DNA from: Mesorhizobium_K marinum
GTDB taxonomy: Bacteria > Pseudomonadota > Alphaproteobacteria > Rhizobiales > Rhizobiaceae
Strand: one strand, 5' to 3'
DNA length: 64,000 nt
NCBI RefSeq assembly: GCF_040813715.1
Contig: NZ_JBFOCH010000011.1
Positions 29,798 through 39,717 of this stretch are shown here, piece after piece. Both the position numbers and the translations under genes were made by a program. Within the stretch, counting starts at the first letter, position 1; every line of letters starts with the position of its first letter. The notes below the pieces were generated by a model, which saw only the letters and a program-made list of their open reading frames with translations, did not search any database and was not told the origin of the DNA.

Positions 29798-31081
29798 ATG
29801 ACAACTGCGAAATTGGAATTTGCCGGCAAAGCCCATGAGTTCAAGGTGCGCAGCGGCACGGTCGGCCCGGACGTCATCGACATCGGCTCGCTCTACAACA
29901 CCACCGGCGCCTTCACCTACGACCCCGGCTTCACCTCCACGGCCAGTTGCGAATCGGCGATCACCTTCATCGACGGCGACAAGGGCATCCTGCTGCATCG
30001 CGGCTACCCGATCGACCAGCTGGCCGAGCACGGCGATTTCCTCGAAGTCTGCTACCTGTTGCTCTACGGCGAGCTGCCCACCAAGGCGCAGAAGGACGAT
30101 TTCGACTACCGCGTGACGCGCCACACGATGGTGCACGAGCAGATGAGCCGCTTCTTCACCGGCTTCCGCCGCGACGCGCACCCGATGGCGGTGATGTGCG
30201 GCGTGGTCGGCGCGCTCTCGGCCTTCTACCACGACTCGACGGACATCTCCGATCCGCACCAGCGCATGGTCGCCTCGATGCGGCTGATCGCCAAGATGCC
30301 GACGATCGCGGCGATGGCGTACAAGTACCACGTCGGCCAGCCCTTCGTTTACCCGAAGAACGAGCTGAACTACGCGGCCAACTTCCTGCACATGTGCTTC
30401 GCGGTGCCCTGCGAGGAATACAAGATCAATCCCGTGCTCGCCCGCGCGATGGAGCGGATCTTCATCCTGCATGCCGACCACGAGCAGAACGCCTCGACCT
30501 CGACGGTCCGCCTCGCCGGCTCGTCGGGCGCCAACCCGTTCGCCTGCATCGCGGCGGGCATCGCCTCGCTCTGGGGCCCGGCGCACGGCGGCGCCAACGA
30601 GGCCGCGCTCAACATGCTGGCCGACATCGGCACGGTCGACCGCATTCCCGAGTTCATCGACCGCGCCAAGGACAAGAACGATCCGTTCCGCCTGATGGGC
30701 TTTGGCCACCGCGTCTACAAGAACTACGATCCGCGCGCCAAGATCATGCAGAAGACCGCGCACGAGGTGCTCGGCGAACTCGGCATCAAGGACGATCCGA
30801 TGCTCGACGTCGCCATCGAGCTCGAGAAGATCGCGCTGACCGACGAATACTTCATCGAGAAGCGGCTCTACCCGAACGTCGACTTCTATTCCGGCATCAC
30901 GCTGAAGGCGCTCGGCTTCCCCACCACCATGTTCACCGTGCTGTTCGCTGTCGCGCGCACCGTCGGCTGGGTGGCGCAGTGGAAGGAGATGATCGAGGAT
31001 CCGCAGCAGAAGATCGGGCGGCCGCGCCAGCTCTACACAGGCGAGGCCGAGCGCGACTACGTGCCGATCGCCAAGCGCTGA
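29798..31081 (+). CDS. gltA: Citrate synthase
   Basis: GltA condenses oxaloacetate and acetyl-CoA to start the TCA cycle. The 427-residue protein is the hexameric, NADH-sensitive type by length. Catalytic residues lie in HADHEQNASTSTVR (His), GPAHGGANEAAL (His) and the Asp region DVDFYSG-like (here NVDFYSGITLKALG). The ATG at 29798 has a near-perfect ribosome binding site, AAGGAGG five bases upstream; the longer frame is ignored. The 165-base leader after gltX holds a small GTTGC/GCAAC hairpin but no convincing promoter match. It converges on lpxB. Confidence 0.98.
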   Translation: MTTAKLEFAGKAHEFKVRSGTVGPDVIDIGSLYNTTGAFTYDPGFTSTASCESAITFIDGDKGILLHRGYPIDQLAEHGDFLEVCYLLLYGELPTKAQKDDFDYRVTRHTMVHEQMSRFFTGFRRDAHPMAVMCGVVGALSAFYHDSTDISDPHQRMVASMRLIAKMPTIAAMAYKYHVGQPFVYPKNELNYAANFLHMCFAVPCEEYKINPVLARAMERIFILHADHEQNASTSTVRLAGSSGANPFACIAAGIASLWGPAHGGANEAALNMLADIGTVDRIPEFIDRAKDKNDPFRLMGFGHRVYKNYDPRAKIMQKTAHEVLGELGIKDDPMLDVAIELEKIALTDEYFIEKRLYPNVDFYSGITLKALGFPTTMFTVLFAVARTVGWVAQWKEMIEDPQQKIGRPRQLYTGEAERDYVPIAKR

Positions 31082-31104
31082 GGCACGGCAAGACAGCCGT
31101 CGGC

Positions 31105-31122
31105 GGCCGGGCGATCCCGGCC
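31105..31122. terminator. Possible shared terminator hairpin between gltA and lpxB
   Basis: GGCCGGG-CGAT-CCCGGCC forms a perfect 7-bp stem with a tetraloop midway between the two convergent stops. There is no U-run on either strand, so I am unsure it terminates alone. Confidence 0.4.
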
Positions 31123-31132
31123 TCCCGGCTGC

Positions 31133-32305
31133 CTAGCGGCGCATCCCCGCAGTTTTCAGGATCACCCCGGCCGCGATCTCGCCGGACGGCTGCGCGGTCG
31201 TCATGCGCCGCGAAACCTCGGCGAATCCCGCCTTCTGCCAGGCCCGCATCTCGGTGTCCGCGAACAGCTGCTCGAGCGTCCGCGCCAGCGTTCCCGGGCG
31301 TACCATGTAGTTGTAGTACTCCGGCGCGACCGGCTTGTCGGCGATCAGGTTCGGCAGCAGCGCCGACCACACCGTGATGAACTGCTGCGCCATGCGCGCG
31401 AACACGTCGAGCTTGTAGCAGGAAATCAGCGGCACGCCGGCGAGCGCCAGCTCCAGCGACACCGTCCCGGAGGCGATCAGCGCGGCGTCCGCCTCGCCGA
31501 AGGCACGCCACTTGGCGTGCGCATCGGTGACGATCTCGGGCCCGTCGCTCCAGCCCGCCACCGAGGAGGCCACGAGGTCCGCGACATGCGGCACGGTCGG
31601 CAGCACGAGCTTCAGCCGGTGTCCCCTCTCTCTCAGGATCGAAACGGTCTCGCCGAACGGGCCGAGCAGCCTGCTGACTTCGCCCCTGCGCGAGCCCGGC
31701 AGCAGGAGCAGCGTCTTCGTGCGGTCGTCAGAGCGGTCGCGCGGGGCGGCCTGGGCAGCAGCCGCCGCCCGCACCCCGGCGTCGCTGGTCAGCCGGTGGC
31801 CGACGAAGGTGCCGGGCGGACCGCCCAACCGCTCCAGTTCGGCCGGCTCGAACGGCAGGATGCAGAGGATGTGGTCGACATGCGGCTTCATCGCGGCCGC
31901 CCGGCCCGGCCGCCACGCCCACACGCTCGGGCAAACATAATGCACGATCGGGATCCCGGGCGCGGCGGCGCGCACCTTCCTGCCGACGCGCAGCGTGAAA
32001 TCGGGATTGTCGATGGTAAGCAGGCAGTCGGGCTTCGCGGCGGCGATGGCGCGCGCCGCCTCGCCGATACGCCGCATCAGCCGGGGCGCGTCGCGAAGCA
32101 CGGCCGAAAAGCCCATCAGCGCGATGTCTCCGGCCGGAAACAGCGAACGCAGGCCCTGCGCCTCGAGATGGCGGCCGCCGACGCCCACCAGTTCGACGTC
32201 GCGGCCGGTGGCCGCCTTCAGCGCCGCCACCGTGTCGGCGCCGATCAGGTCGCCCGATTCCTCGCCGGCGATGATGCCGATCCGCAGCGGCCGCGCGTCG
32301 CTCAC
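31133..32305 (-). CDS. lpxB: Lipid-A-disaccharide synthase
   Basis: LpxB joins UDP-2,3-diacylglucosamine and 2,3-diacylglucosamine 1-phosphate into the lipid A disaccharide. The 390-residue GT19 protein has IIAGEESGDLIGADTVAAL at the N-terminus, VHYVCPSVWAWRPGRA, LLLPGSRRGEV and ALIASGTVSLELALAGVP. The GTG start at 32305 overlaps the lpxI stop as GTGA. It is the last gene of the long minus-strand envelope cluster. Confidence 0.96.
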   Translation of the reverse strand: MSDARPLRIGIIAGEESGDLIGADTVAALKAATGRDVELVGVGGRHLEAQGLRSLFPAGDIALMGFSAVLRDAPRLMRRIGEAARAIAAAKPDCLLTIDNPDFTLRVGRKVRAAAPGIPIVHYVCPSVWAWRPGRAAAMKPHVDHILCILPFEPAELERLGGPPGTFVGHRLTSDAGVRAAAAAQAAPRDRSDDRTKTLLLLPGSRRGEVSRLLGPFGETVSILRERGHRLKLVLPTVPHVADLVASSVAGWSDGPEIVTDAHAKWRAFGEADAALIASGTVSLELALAGVPLISCYKLDVFARMAQQFITVWSALLPNLIADKPVAPEYYNYMVRPGTLARTLEQLFADTEMRAWQKAGFAEVSRRMTTAQPSGEIAAGVILKTAGMRR

Positions 32306-33186
32306 GACACCGGCTCCGGCGGCAGGCCGACGACGAACAGCCCGAGCCTGTCGGCTTCGGCGATCACCCCGGCGGCATCGAGGACCAGCGAGCGCTCGGC
32401 CTCGACGGCGATGCCGGCGAGCCCCGCCGCGTGCGCGCCGGTCACCGTCGCCGGCCCGATCGTCGGCAGGTCGATGCGCAGTTCCTGGCCGGGCTTGGCG
32501 CATTTGACGAGAACGCCGCGCTTCTTGCCGGCGATGCGGCCGTGCGAGCGCAGGTCTCTCACCCGCTCCAGAAGCAGGTCGGTGCCCTCGATGCCCTCCA
32601 GCGCGATGGCCCGGCCGCCGACGGCGACGGCCGCCTGCCCGATGTCGAGCGCGCCGATCGCGCGCGCCGCGGCCGCCCCGGCGTCGATGTCGCGCCAGTC
32701 GGCCTTTTGCGGTGCGACGCCGTTCAGCTGTCCTTCGGACGCCAGGAGATCGGGCGCGATCTGATGAGCGCCGACAAGGGTGATGCCGACCGATTCGAGC
32801 CCGCCCGCCAGGGCGCGCAGCGCCCCGTCGTCGCCCTTGCCGAGGCCGGCTATGACGCGCGGCAGGAAGCGCAGCAGCGCGAGGCTCGGCCGCAGCGCGG
32901 TCAGCCGCGGCCGCCGGCCGATGCCGCCGGCCATCACGGCGTGGGTGATGCCCCGTCGCTTGAACAGGGCGCCGAGGCCGGCGATGTTCTCGAGCGCCAG
33001 TTCTTCATGGTCGAAGGCGGCGAGCCCCGGCTCGGCTTCGCCCTGCATCATCACGACGAAGGGCGGATAGCCCCGGGAAGCGAGGTTTTCGGCAACGTCG
33101 AGCGGCAGCCTGCCGCTCCCGGCGATGATCGCGATCCTGTCGCCGGACCGGAGTTCGGCCTGGCCCCGGCTCTCAGTCGTCGTCAT
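32302..33186 (-). CDS. lpxI: UDP-2,3-diacylglucosamine pyrophosphatase LpxI
   Basis: LpxI hydrolyses UDP-2,3-diacylglucosamine to lipid X, filling the role that LpxH has in E. coli. The 294-residue protein (DUF1009 family) has IAIIAGSGRLPLDVAENL at the N-terminus, HAVMAGGIGRRPRL, and the C-terminal catalytic stretch GTDLLLERVRDLRSHG and LVKCAKPGQELRIDLPTIGP. Its place between lpxA and lpxB is the standard alphaproteobacterial arrangement. It overlaps lpxA by 14 bases and lpxB by 4, so translation is coupled through the cluster. Confidence 0.95.
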   Translation of the reverse strand: MTTTESRGQAELRSGDRIAIIAGSGRLPLDVAENLASRGYPPFVVMMQGEAEPGLAAFDHEELALENIAGLGALFKRRGITHAVMAGGIGRRPRLTALRPSLALLRFLPRVIAGLGKGDDGALRALAGGLESVGITLVGAHQIAPDLLASEGQLNGVAPQKADWRDIDAGAAAARAIGALDIGQAAVAVGGRAIALEGIEGTDLLLERVRDLRSHGRIAGKKRGVLVKCAKPGQELRIDLPTIGPATVTGAHAAGLAGIAVEAERSLVLDAAGVIAEADRLGLFVVGLPPEPVS

Positions 33187-34033
33187 CGTCGTCGTCGGCT
33201 GCCTCGCGCAGCGGCGGAACGGTGAAATGGCGCTTGCCGCGCTCCTGCATGAAGTCGAGCACGTCGCGCACGATCGCCGACTGGCCGAACGCGCGCTCGG
33301 CGTCGGGAATGTTCTCGGCTACCGAGCGCCTGGGGTCGAAGATCATCTTGTAGGCCTTGCGCAGCGCGAAGATGTCGGCCCGCGCGACGCCGGAGCGGCG
33401 CATGCCGATGACGTTCAGCCCCCGCAGGCGCGCCCGGTTGCCCATCACCATGCCATAGGGGATGATGTCGCCGTCGATGATCGCCGCGCCGCCGGCAAAG
33501 GCGTGATGGCCGATGCGCGTCATCTGGTGTACCGCGACAAGCCCGCCGAGCGTCACGAAATCGCCGACCTCGACATGGCCGCCGAGCGTCGCCACGTTGG
33601 CCATCGTCACGTTGTTGCCGACCACGCAGTCATGCGCGATGTGCGAATAGGCGAGGAAGTTGCCGTTGTCGCCGACCGTCGTCTCGCCGCGGCTGCCGTC
33701 CGTGCCGCGATGCATGGTGACGCCTTCGCGGATGGTGCAGTTGCGGCCGATGACGAGCGTGGTCGGGCCGCCCTTGTGCTTGGTGTTCTGCGGCGGGCCG
33801 CCCAGCACCGCCATCGACGAAACCGTGCAGCCCTCTCCGACGCTCACGCCGCGATGCACGACGACATGGCTGGAAAGCTCGACGCGGTCGCCAACCGTCG
33901 CGCCGGCCTCGACATGGCAGAACGGACCGACGGTCACGCCGACGCCCAGTTCCGCGCCGGGCTCGACCAGCGCGAGCGGATGGATCGTGGTGTCTGGCGA
34001 GGTCGTCTGCTGCATCGGATGCGCGTCCATCAT
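33173..34033 (-). CDS. lpxA: UDP-N-acetylglucosamine acyltransferase
   Basis: LpxA adds the first 3-hydroxyacyl chain to UDP-GlcNAc. The 286-residue protein is a left-handed beta helix of hexapeptide repeats (from about residue 15 to 190), with the catalytic histidine in AYSHIAHDCVVGNNV and the nucleotide-binding region NVIGMRRSGV near residue 220. A C-terminal helical domain follows. The last seven residues are all aspartate, which is unusual. The ATG at 34033 overlaps the fabZ stop (ATGA). A second ATG at 34015 is also possible. Confidence 0.96.
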   Translation of the reverse strand: MMDAHPMQQTTSPDTTIHPLALVEPGAELGVGVTVGPFCHVEAGATVGDRVELSSHVVVHRGVSVGEGCTVSSMAVLGGPPQNTKHKGGPTTLVIGRNCTIREGVTMHRGTDGSRGETTVGDNGNFLAYSHIAHDCVVGNNVTMANVATLGGHVEVGDFVTLGGLVAVHQMTRIGHHAFAGGAAIIDGDIIPYGMVMGNRARLRGLNVIGMRRSGVARADIFALRKAYKMIFDPRRSVAENIPDAERAFGQSAIVRDVLDFMQERGKRHFTVPPLREAADDDDDDD

Positions 34034-34488
34034 GCGCCGGCCGGCGCGAGCATCGCCGCGATCTCGGCTTCGGCGACCATCGCCCCCTCGACGAAGGCCT
34101 CGCAGGCGAAGCGCACGATGTTGCCGCGCTTCTTGATCTTCCTGACCTTGATCTCGACCTGGTCGCCCGGAACCACGGGCTTGCGGAATTTTGCCCCGTC
34201 GATGGTCAGGAAATAGACCAGCGAGGGCTGGTCGCTGCCGGCGGCCCGCAGCGAGATTGCGCCGGCCACCTGCGCCATCGCCTCGACCAGCAGCACGCCC
34301 GGCATCACCGGCTGTCCCGGGAAATGACCCTGGAAGTGCGGCTCGTTGATGGTGACGTTCTTGATGCCGGTGGCGGAGTTGTCGCCGTCGATGTCGACGA
34401 TCCGGTCGATCAGCAGGAACGGATAGCGATGCGGCAGGAGCTTCATCAGCTCAAGGATGTCGACTGTTTCCAGGCCCGCTTCAGCCAT
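34030..34488 (-). CDS. fabZ: 3-hydroxyacyl-ACP dehydratase FabZ
   Basis: FabZ dehydrates 3-hydroxyacyl-ACP in fatty acid elongation and competes with LpxA/LpxD for the same substrate pool. The 152-residue hot-dog-fold protein has LPHRYPFLLIDR and the catalytic His55 and Glu69 in HFQGHFPGQPVMPGVLLVEAMAQ. Its start overlaps the lpxD end by 8 bases, and its stop overlaps the lpxA start, so lipid A and membrane lipid enzymes are made in fixed order. Confidence 0.97.
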   Translation of the reverse strand: MAEAGLETVDILELMKLLPHRYPFLLIDRIVDIDGDNSATGIKNVTINEPHFQGHFPGQPVMPGVLLVEAMAQVAGAISLRAAGSDQPSLVYFLTIDGAKFRKPVVPGDQVEIKVRKIKKRGNIVRFACEAFVEGAMVAEAEIAAMLAPAGA

Positions 34489-35539
34489 TGGTTTTTCCCC
34501 GCTTCGATCTCTCTGCCGTAAGCTTGCGCAAGGTGGCCACGTTGCGCATCATGGTCCCCAGCGGCTCGGCCGGATAGCCGCCCCAGACCTCGCCCGGCGG
34601 TACGTCATGCATGAAGCCGCTTCCCGCTGCAAGCTGGGCTCCGGCGCCGATGGTCAGGTGGTCCGCAATGCCGACGCCGCCGCCCATGACCACGTTGTCG
34701 CCGACCGTCACGGAGCCGGAAATGCCGGTCTGCGCCGCGATCAGGCAGTTGCGGCCGATCACCACGTTGTGCGCGATCTGCACGAGATTGTCGATCTTGC
34801 TGTTCTCGCCGATCACCGTATCGGCGAGCGCGCCGCGGTCGACGGTCGAGTTGGCGCCGACCTCGACATTGTCCTGGATGACGACGCGGCCGATCTGCGG
34901 CAGGCGCTCCGGGCCAGAGGCTCCCACGGTGAATCCGAAGCCGTCCTGGCCGATGCGCGCCCCGGCGTGGATGATGACGCGGTCCCCCGCCAGCGTCGCC
35001 TGGAGGCTGGCGCCCGGCCCGACATAGCAGCTGCGGCCGATCTGGCACTGCATCCCGATCACCGCGCCCGGCCCGATGATCGTCGCGGATCCGATCGCCG
35101 CCGCCGGCCCGACCACGGCGCCGGCCTCGATGATGACGCCCGGCTCGATCCGCGCCGAAGGATCGACGAAGGCATGCGGGGAAATCCCGGTCTCTCCGGT
35201 CAGCGCCTGCGGGGAGGCCGCCGCCGGGAACATCAGCCGGCCGATCGCCGCGAACGCCGCCTGCGGCCGCCGCGTCACCAAAACGGCGACGTCCGGCCGC
35301 ACGCTGGCGGCCATGTCGGCGGTGCAGAAGATGGCCGCGGCCTCGACGGTCTCGGCCAGGCGGGCGTTCTTGCGGCCCTCGACGAAAACCAGCTTGCCCG
35401 CGCCGCCATTGCTGGCCGACGCGATGCCGCTGATCTCGATCGACGCATGGCCGGGATCGGCAAGCTCGGCCCCGGCGAGATTCGCGACCTCCTGCGCCGT
35501 GTACCGGCGGGTCGGCACGAAAAACACCGGGTCCGTCAT
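34481..35539 (-). CDS. lpxD: UDP-3-O-acylglucosamine N-acyltransferase
   Basis: LpxD adds the second 3-hydroxyacyl chain, to the 2-amino group of the lipid A precursor. The 352-residue protein has an N-terminal uridine-binding domain (residues 1-100), a hexapeptide-repeat beta helix (about 110-310) with the catalytic histidine in DNLVQIAHNVVIGRNCL, and a C-terminal helix. I chose the ATG at 35539 (MTDPVFFVPTRRYTAQE) because the longer frame adds residues outside the family. It lies 61 bases downstream of bamA. Confidence 0.96.
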   Translation of the reverse strand: MTDPVFFVPTRRYTAQEVANLAGAELADPGHASIEISGIASASNGGAGKLVFVEGRKNARLAETVEAAAIFCTADMAASVRPDVAVLVTRRPQAAFAAIGRLMFPAAASPQALTGETGISPHAFVDPSARIEPGVIIEAGAVVGPAAAIGSATIIGPGAVIGMQCQIGRSCYVGPGASLQATLAGDRVIIHAGARIGQDGFGFTVGASGPERLPQIGRVVIQDNVEVGANSTVDRGALADTVIGENSKIDNLVQIAHNVVIGRNCLIAAQTGISGSVTVGDNVVMGGGVGIADHLTIGAGAQLAAGSGFMHDVPPGEVWGGYPAEPLGTMMRNVATLRKLTAERSKRGKTNG

Positions 35540-35600
35540 GGTGTACCGATATCCAGTGTGGGCGTCTTCCCGGGCCACCGGGAAGACGGGATCGCCGCGA

Positions 35601-38355
35601 TCAGAAGCGGGTCGACATGCCGAAGCTGAATTCCTGCACCTCGTCCTGATCCTCCTTGAGGACCGGTACCGCGTAGTCCATGCGGATCGGGCCGAAGGGC
35701 GACGCCCAGATCAGGCCGGCGCCGACCGAGGCACGCCATTCCATGTCGCTGCCCTGGACGTTGGTGCCCGCCACATTGATGTCGCTGCCGAACAGCGTCG
35801 CGGCGTCGGCGAAGACGGCGGCGCGAAGCCCCAGGCTTTCCGGGATCACCGGCATCGGGAACTGGGCCTCGACCGAGGCATTGAAATAGGTCGTGCCGCC
35901 CAGGTGATCATTGTCCGTCGAATTCGAGTCGTAAGGGCCGATACCGCCATACTTGAAGCCGCGGATCATGCGGTCGTTGCTCTTGAACTGGTCGAAGATG
36001 CGCAGACCGTCGTCGCCCCAGCCCATGATGTGCCCGCCGCCGCCGGTCACCAGGCCGACGATGTCCATCTCCTCGGAGATGGTGTGGTAGTAGGTCGCGC
36101 GCGCCGTCGCCTTCAGGAACTCGGCGTCGCCGCCGAGGCCGGCCGCCTCCAACACCGCATTGGCGTAGATGCCCGAATGCGGGTTACTCATGTCGTCGAT
36201 CGTGTTGTAGACGAGGCCTGCAGACACGGAGGACTTGATCCACGGGCTCGTCGCCACGCCCTGAAGGATAGCCGTCGAGATTCCGCAGGGATTTGGATCC
36301 GATTCGTCAGGAACCGTCAGCGGATNAAGGCCGGCAGAAACCGATGACTTGATCCACGGGCTCGTCGCCACGCCCTGAAGGATAGCCGTCGAGATTCCGC
36401 AAGGATTGACATTCGGGAATCCTACATCGCCGGGCGAGAGAGGCTCGCACTTGTCATCCAGCTCGTACTCTTCGCGCGACAGGTTGTAGGCGAGCTGCGT
36501 CGACAGGTTCTCGGTGATCGGCAGGCCGAAGCGGATCGAGCCGCCCGTCGTCGTGCTGTCGTAGTCGTCGTAGCTGCGTGTCCGGTAATAGACGTCGAAG
36601 CCCGCCGCGATGCGCCGGCCCAGGAAATAGGGCTCGGTGAAGGACAGCTGGNNNAGGATTGACATTCGGGAATCCTACATCGCCGGGCGAGAGAGGCTCG
36701 CACTTGTCATCCAGCTCGTACTCTTCGCGCGACAGGTTGTAGGCGAGCTGCGTCGACAGGTTCTCGGTGATCGGCAGGCCGAAGCGGATCGAGCCGCCCG
36801 TCGTCGTGCTGTCGTAGTCGTCGTAGCTGCGCGTCCGGTAATAGACGTCGAAGCCCGCCGCGATGCGCCGGCCCAGGAAATAGGGCTCGGTGAAGGACAG
36901 CTGGTACTGGCGCGAATCCTGTCCGCCACCGGCCGAGAACTTGATGTACTGGCCGCGTCCCAGGAAGTTGCGCTCGGTGATCGATCCCTCGATCTGCGGG
37001 CCGGGATCGTCGCCGCCGGTCGTGTAGCCCGCGCCGATCGAGAATTCGCCGGTCGACTTGTCGACCACGTCGACCACCAGGATGACCTGGTCGGCTTCCG
37101 AGCCCGGCGCCGTCGCCACGTCGACCGTCTCGAAGAAGCCGAGCTTCTCCAGCCGGCGCTTGGCGCGCTGGATCAGGACCTGGTTGAACGCGTCGCCTTC
37201 GCTGACGTCGAATTCGCGGCGGATGACATAGTCGCGCGTGCGGGTGTTGCCGCGGATCTCGATGCGCTCGACATAGGTCTTGGCGCCCTGGTCGATCGCG
37301 TAGACGACCGAGATGGTGCGGTTCTCGAAGTTGCGGTCGCCGCGCGGGGTCACCTGCGCGAAGGCGTAGCCCATGCCGGCGAGGTGCTCGGTCAGGCGGA
37401 TGATGGTGTCTTCGATGTCCTTGGCGCTGTAGACGTCGCCGGTCTTGGTCTTGACCATCGGCATCAGCGTCTCGCCGGGAACGTCCGGCAGCGTGCTGTC
37501 GACGCTGACGTCGGCGAAGGTGTAGCGCTGGCCCTCGTCGACGGTGAAGGTGACCGTGTATTCGTTCGTCGCCTCGTCGAGCTCGCCGAAGGCGGAGACA
37601 ACCTGGAAGTCGGCATAGCCGCGGTTGAAGTAGAAGCGGCGCAGCGCCTCCTCGTCGGCGCGCAGCCGGTCCTCGGCATAGATGTCGTCGCGCAGCACGA
37701 ACGACAGCAGCGTCGATTCCTTGGTGGTGATGACGTCCGACAGGCGCCGGTCGCCAAAGGCCTCGTTGCCGACGAAGTTGATCGTCTTGATCTTGGTGCG
37801 GCCGCCTTCGTTGATCTCGTAGACGACGTTCACGCGGTTGTCGCCGAGGTCCATCGTGCGCGCCGAAACGGTCGCGTCGTCGCGGCCGATGCGCGAATAG
37901 GCCTGGCGGATCGCCTCGACGTCGGCGTCCATCTGGTCGGGCGAGAACGTGCCGCGCGGCTTCAGCTGCGCCGTCATCGACAGCTGCGCGTCCTTGATCT
38001 TCTTGTTGCCCTGGAAGAGCACCTGGTTGACGATCTGGTACTCGGAAACCTGCACGACCAGCGTGCTGCCGACCTGGTTGACGCTGACATCGGAGAACAG
38101 GCCGGTGCCGAACAGGCGCTTGACGGATTCGTCGATGTCGATCGTCGAGAACGAGCGGCCGGGCTTGATGGTCAGGTAGTCGCGAATCGTCTGCGCGTCG
38201 ACGCGCTGGTTGCCGCGAACGTCGATCGAGGAGACGACCGCCGCCTGCGCGACGGACACCGCCGCAAGCTGCACGACGAATGCGCCAGGCACCGCCAAGG
38301 CCGCAGACAAAGCCACCGCCGAAGCGGCGCTAAAAAACCCGGATGCTGCCTTCAT
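35601..38355 (-). CDS. bamA: Outer membrane protein assembly factor BamA (contains two assembly junctions)
   Basis: BamA is the core of the machine that folds beta-barrel proteins into the outer membrane. A signal peptide (to about residue 38, SVAQAAVVSS), five POTRA domains (about 40-430) and a 16-strand barrel ending in aromatic Phe (FSFGMSTRF) are present. The Ns at 36652-36654 are flanked by a 250-base duplication. The N at 36326 joins two versions that agree for about 80 bases and then differ. Removing both repeats leaves 796 codons. The ATG at 38355 gives a proper signal sequence. Confidence 0.95.
36214..36407. repeat. Diverged allelic junction in bamA around N at 36326
   Basis: Bases 36214-36293 and 36328-36407 encode the same barrel segment but differ at several positions near one end. 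Beyond the shared stretch they continue into unlike loop sequences: PDESDPNPCGIST on one side and GFPNVNPCGIST on the other. Confidence 0.75.
36402..36904. repeat. Assembly duplication in bamA around Ns at 36652-36654
   Basis: Bases 36402-36651 are repeated at 36655-36904 with one noticed substitution (GCGTGTCC/GCGCGTCC). One copy is redundant. Confidence 0.9.
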
Positions 38356-38577
38356 TAAACTTATGTACCCTTTTTCTCGAAGTCCCCACGGCGAGAAAAC
38401 CGGACGTCGCGGTGCATTTCTCTGAACCGTATTAACCGGATTTGCCCTACAAGCAAGGCTCCTGGTTAATTTGTGTTTACTTAACCAAGCCGCGTGGCTT
38501 TCGCGTCACGCATATCCCCCGTCATGGTAAACGGCGCCTCAATTCGGCTTATAGCCATGGCAGATTCGTTCATGATT
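38356..38577. other. Intergenic region between rseP and bamA with a palindrome
   Basis: These 222 bases hold no gene. A palindrome TGGTTAA-N11-TTAACCA lies at 38463-38487. A possible -35/-10 pair for bamA on the minus strand (TTGCTT-N16-TAATAC, roughly 38430-38457) suggests a bamA promoter inside the cluster. Both are motif-level observations. Confidence 0.35.
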
Positions 38578-39717
38578 TCAACACCCAAAGAGGTCGTTCC
38601 AGAAAACGAAGCCCATGAAGGCCAGCACCAGGAACATGCCGACCCGATAGACCGCATCCATCGCCCGCTCCGACACCGGACGGCCCTTCACGGCCTCCAG
38701 CGCGTAGAACACAAGATGTCCTCCATCGAGCGGCGGAATGGGCAATAGGTTGAGGATGCCGATGCCCACAGACAGCATGGCGACGAGCTGAACGACCCAG
38801 TCGAATCCGAGCTTGGCCGCCTGCCCCGATATCTTGGCGATCTTCACCGGGCCGCCGAGCTGGCACTTGTCCTCACGCCCGACGACGAAGCGTTTCAGAA
38901 ATTGACCGGTGCGGGCGATGATGTGGCCGGTGTCGTAGACCGCCTCGACCAGTGCCTCGCCGGGCGTGAACGTGATCAGCTTGGGCTGGCCCGATTCGAC
39001 CGTGTTCACCACGCCGATCACGCCGATCTTGACGACGTTGCCGAGCGCGTCGGTCTGCTCCATCACCTCCGGCGTCGCCGTCAGCGTGACGTCGCCGCCG
39101 TCCCGCGCGAGCACGAAGACGATCGGGTCGCCGGCGCGTCCCGACACCATGCGCTGCACGTCGGCGAAGGTCTCGACCGGCGTCCCGTCGACGCTGACGA
39201 ATCGGTCGCCCGGCAGGAAGCCGGCCGCGGCGGCCGGGCTGTCCGGCCGAACCTCGGCAACCACCGGCTCCATCACCATCTTGCCGTAGATGGTGAACAG
39301 CACGGCGTAGACGGCGATCGCCAGCAGGAAATTGAAGGCAGGCCCGGCAACCACGGTGGCCGCGCGCTTCCACACGGGCTGCGTGTGGAAGGCGATCTTG
39401 CGGTCGCTGTCGCTCAGCGATTCGATCTCGCCGGCGTCCGGCGTGCTTGTCGCGTTCATGTCGCCGACGAACTTCACATAGCCGCCGAGCGGAATCGCGG
39501 AGAGCTTCCAGCGCGTGCCGCGCCGGTCGTTGAAGCCGATCAGTTCCGGGCCGAAGCCGATCGAGAAGGCCTTGACGCCGATGCCGCACCAGCGGCCGAC
39601 CAGGTAGTGCCCCATCTCGTGGACGAACACGACGACGGTCAGCACGAACAGGAACGGAATGATCGTGCCGACCAGCAGGCTGTCGGTGCCCAGGAGCGTT
39701 GAAAGCGTTTCGTTCAA
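38578..39717 (-). CDS. rseP: Site-2 protease RseP
   Basis: RseP is an inner-membrane zinc protease that cleaves anti-sigma factors and leftover signal peptides within the membrane. The 379-residue protein has the zinc motif HEMGH (His33, Glu34, His37) in the first helix, one periplasmic PDZ domain (about residues 140-215, PAAAAGFLPGDRFVSVDG), and the third zinc ligand region LLPIPPLDGGH near residue 325. The usual place between cdsA and bamA is kept, but dxr, often found beside it in other proteobacteria, is missing. Confidence 0.95.
   Translation of the reverse strand: MNETLSTLLGTDSLLVGTIIPFLFVLTVVVFVHEMGHYLVGRWCGIGVKAFSIGFGPELIGFNDRRGTRWKLSAIPLGGYVKFVGDMNATSTPDAGEIESLSDSDRKIAFHTQPVWKRAATVVAGPAFNFLLAIAVYAVLFTIYGKMVMEPVVAEVRPDSPAAAAGFLPGDRFVSVDGTPVETFADVQRMVSGRAGDPIVFVLARDGGDVTLTATPEVMEQTDALGNVVKIGVIGVVNTVESGQPKLITFTPGEALVEAVYDTGHIIARTGQFLKRFVVGREDKCQLGGPVKIAKISGQAAKLGFDWVVQLVAMLSVGIGILNLLPIPPLDGGHLVFYALEAVKGRPVSERAMDAVYRVGMFLVLAFMGFVFWNDLFGC

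Noticed and set aside
38463..38487. CtrA binding site upstream of bamA
   Set aside because: The TTAA half-sites are 11 bases apart instead of the 7 of the CtrA consensus.
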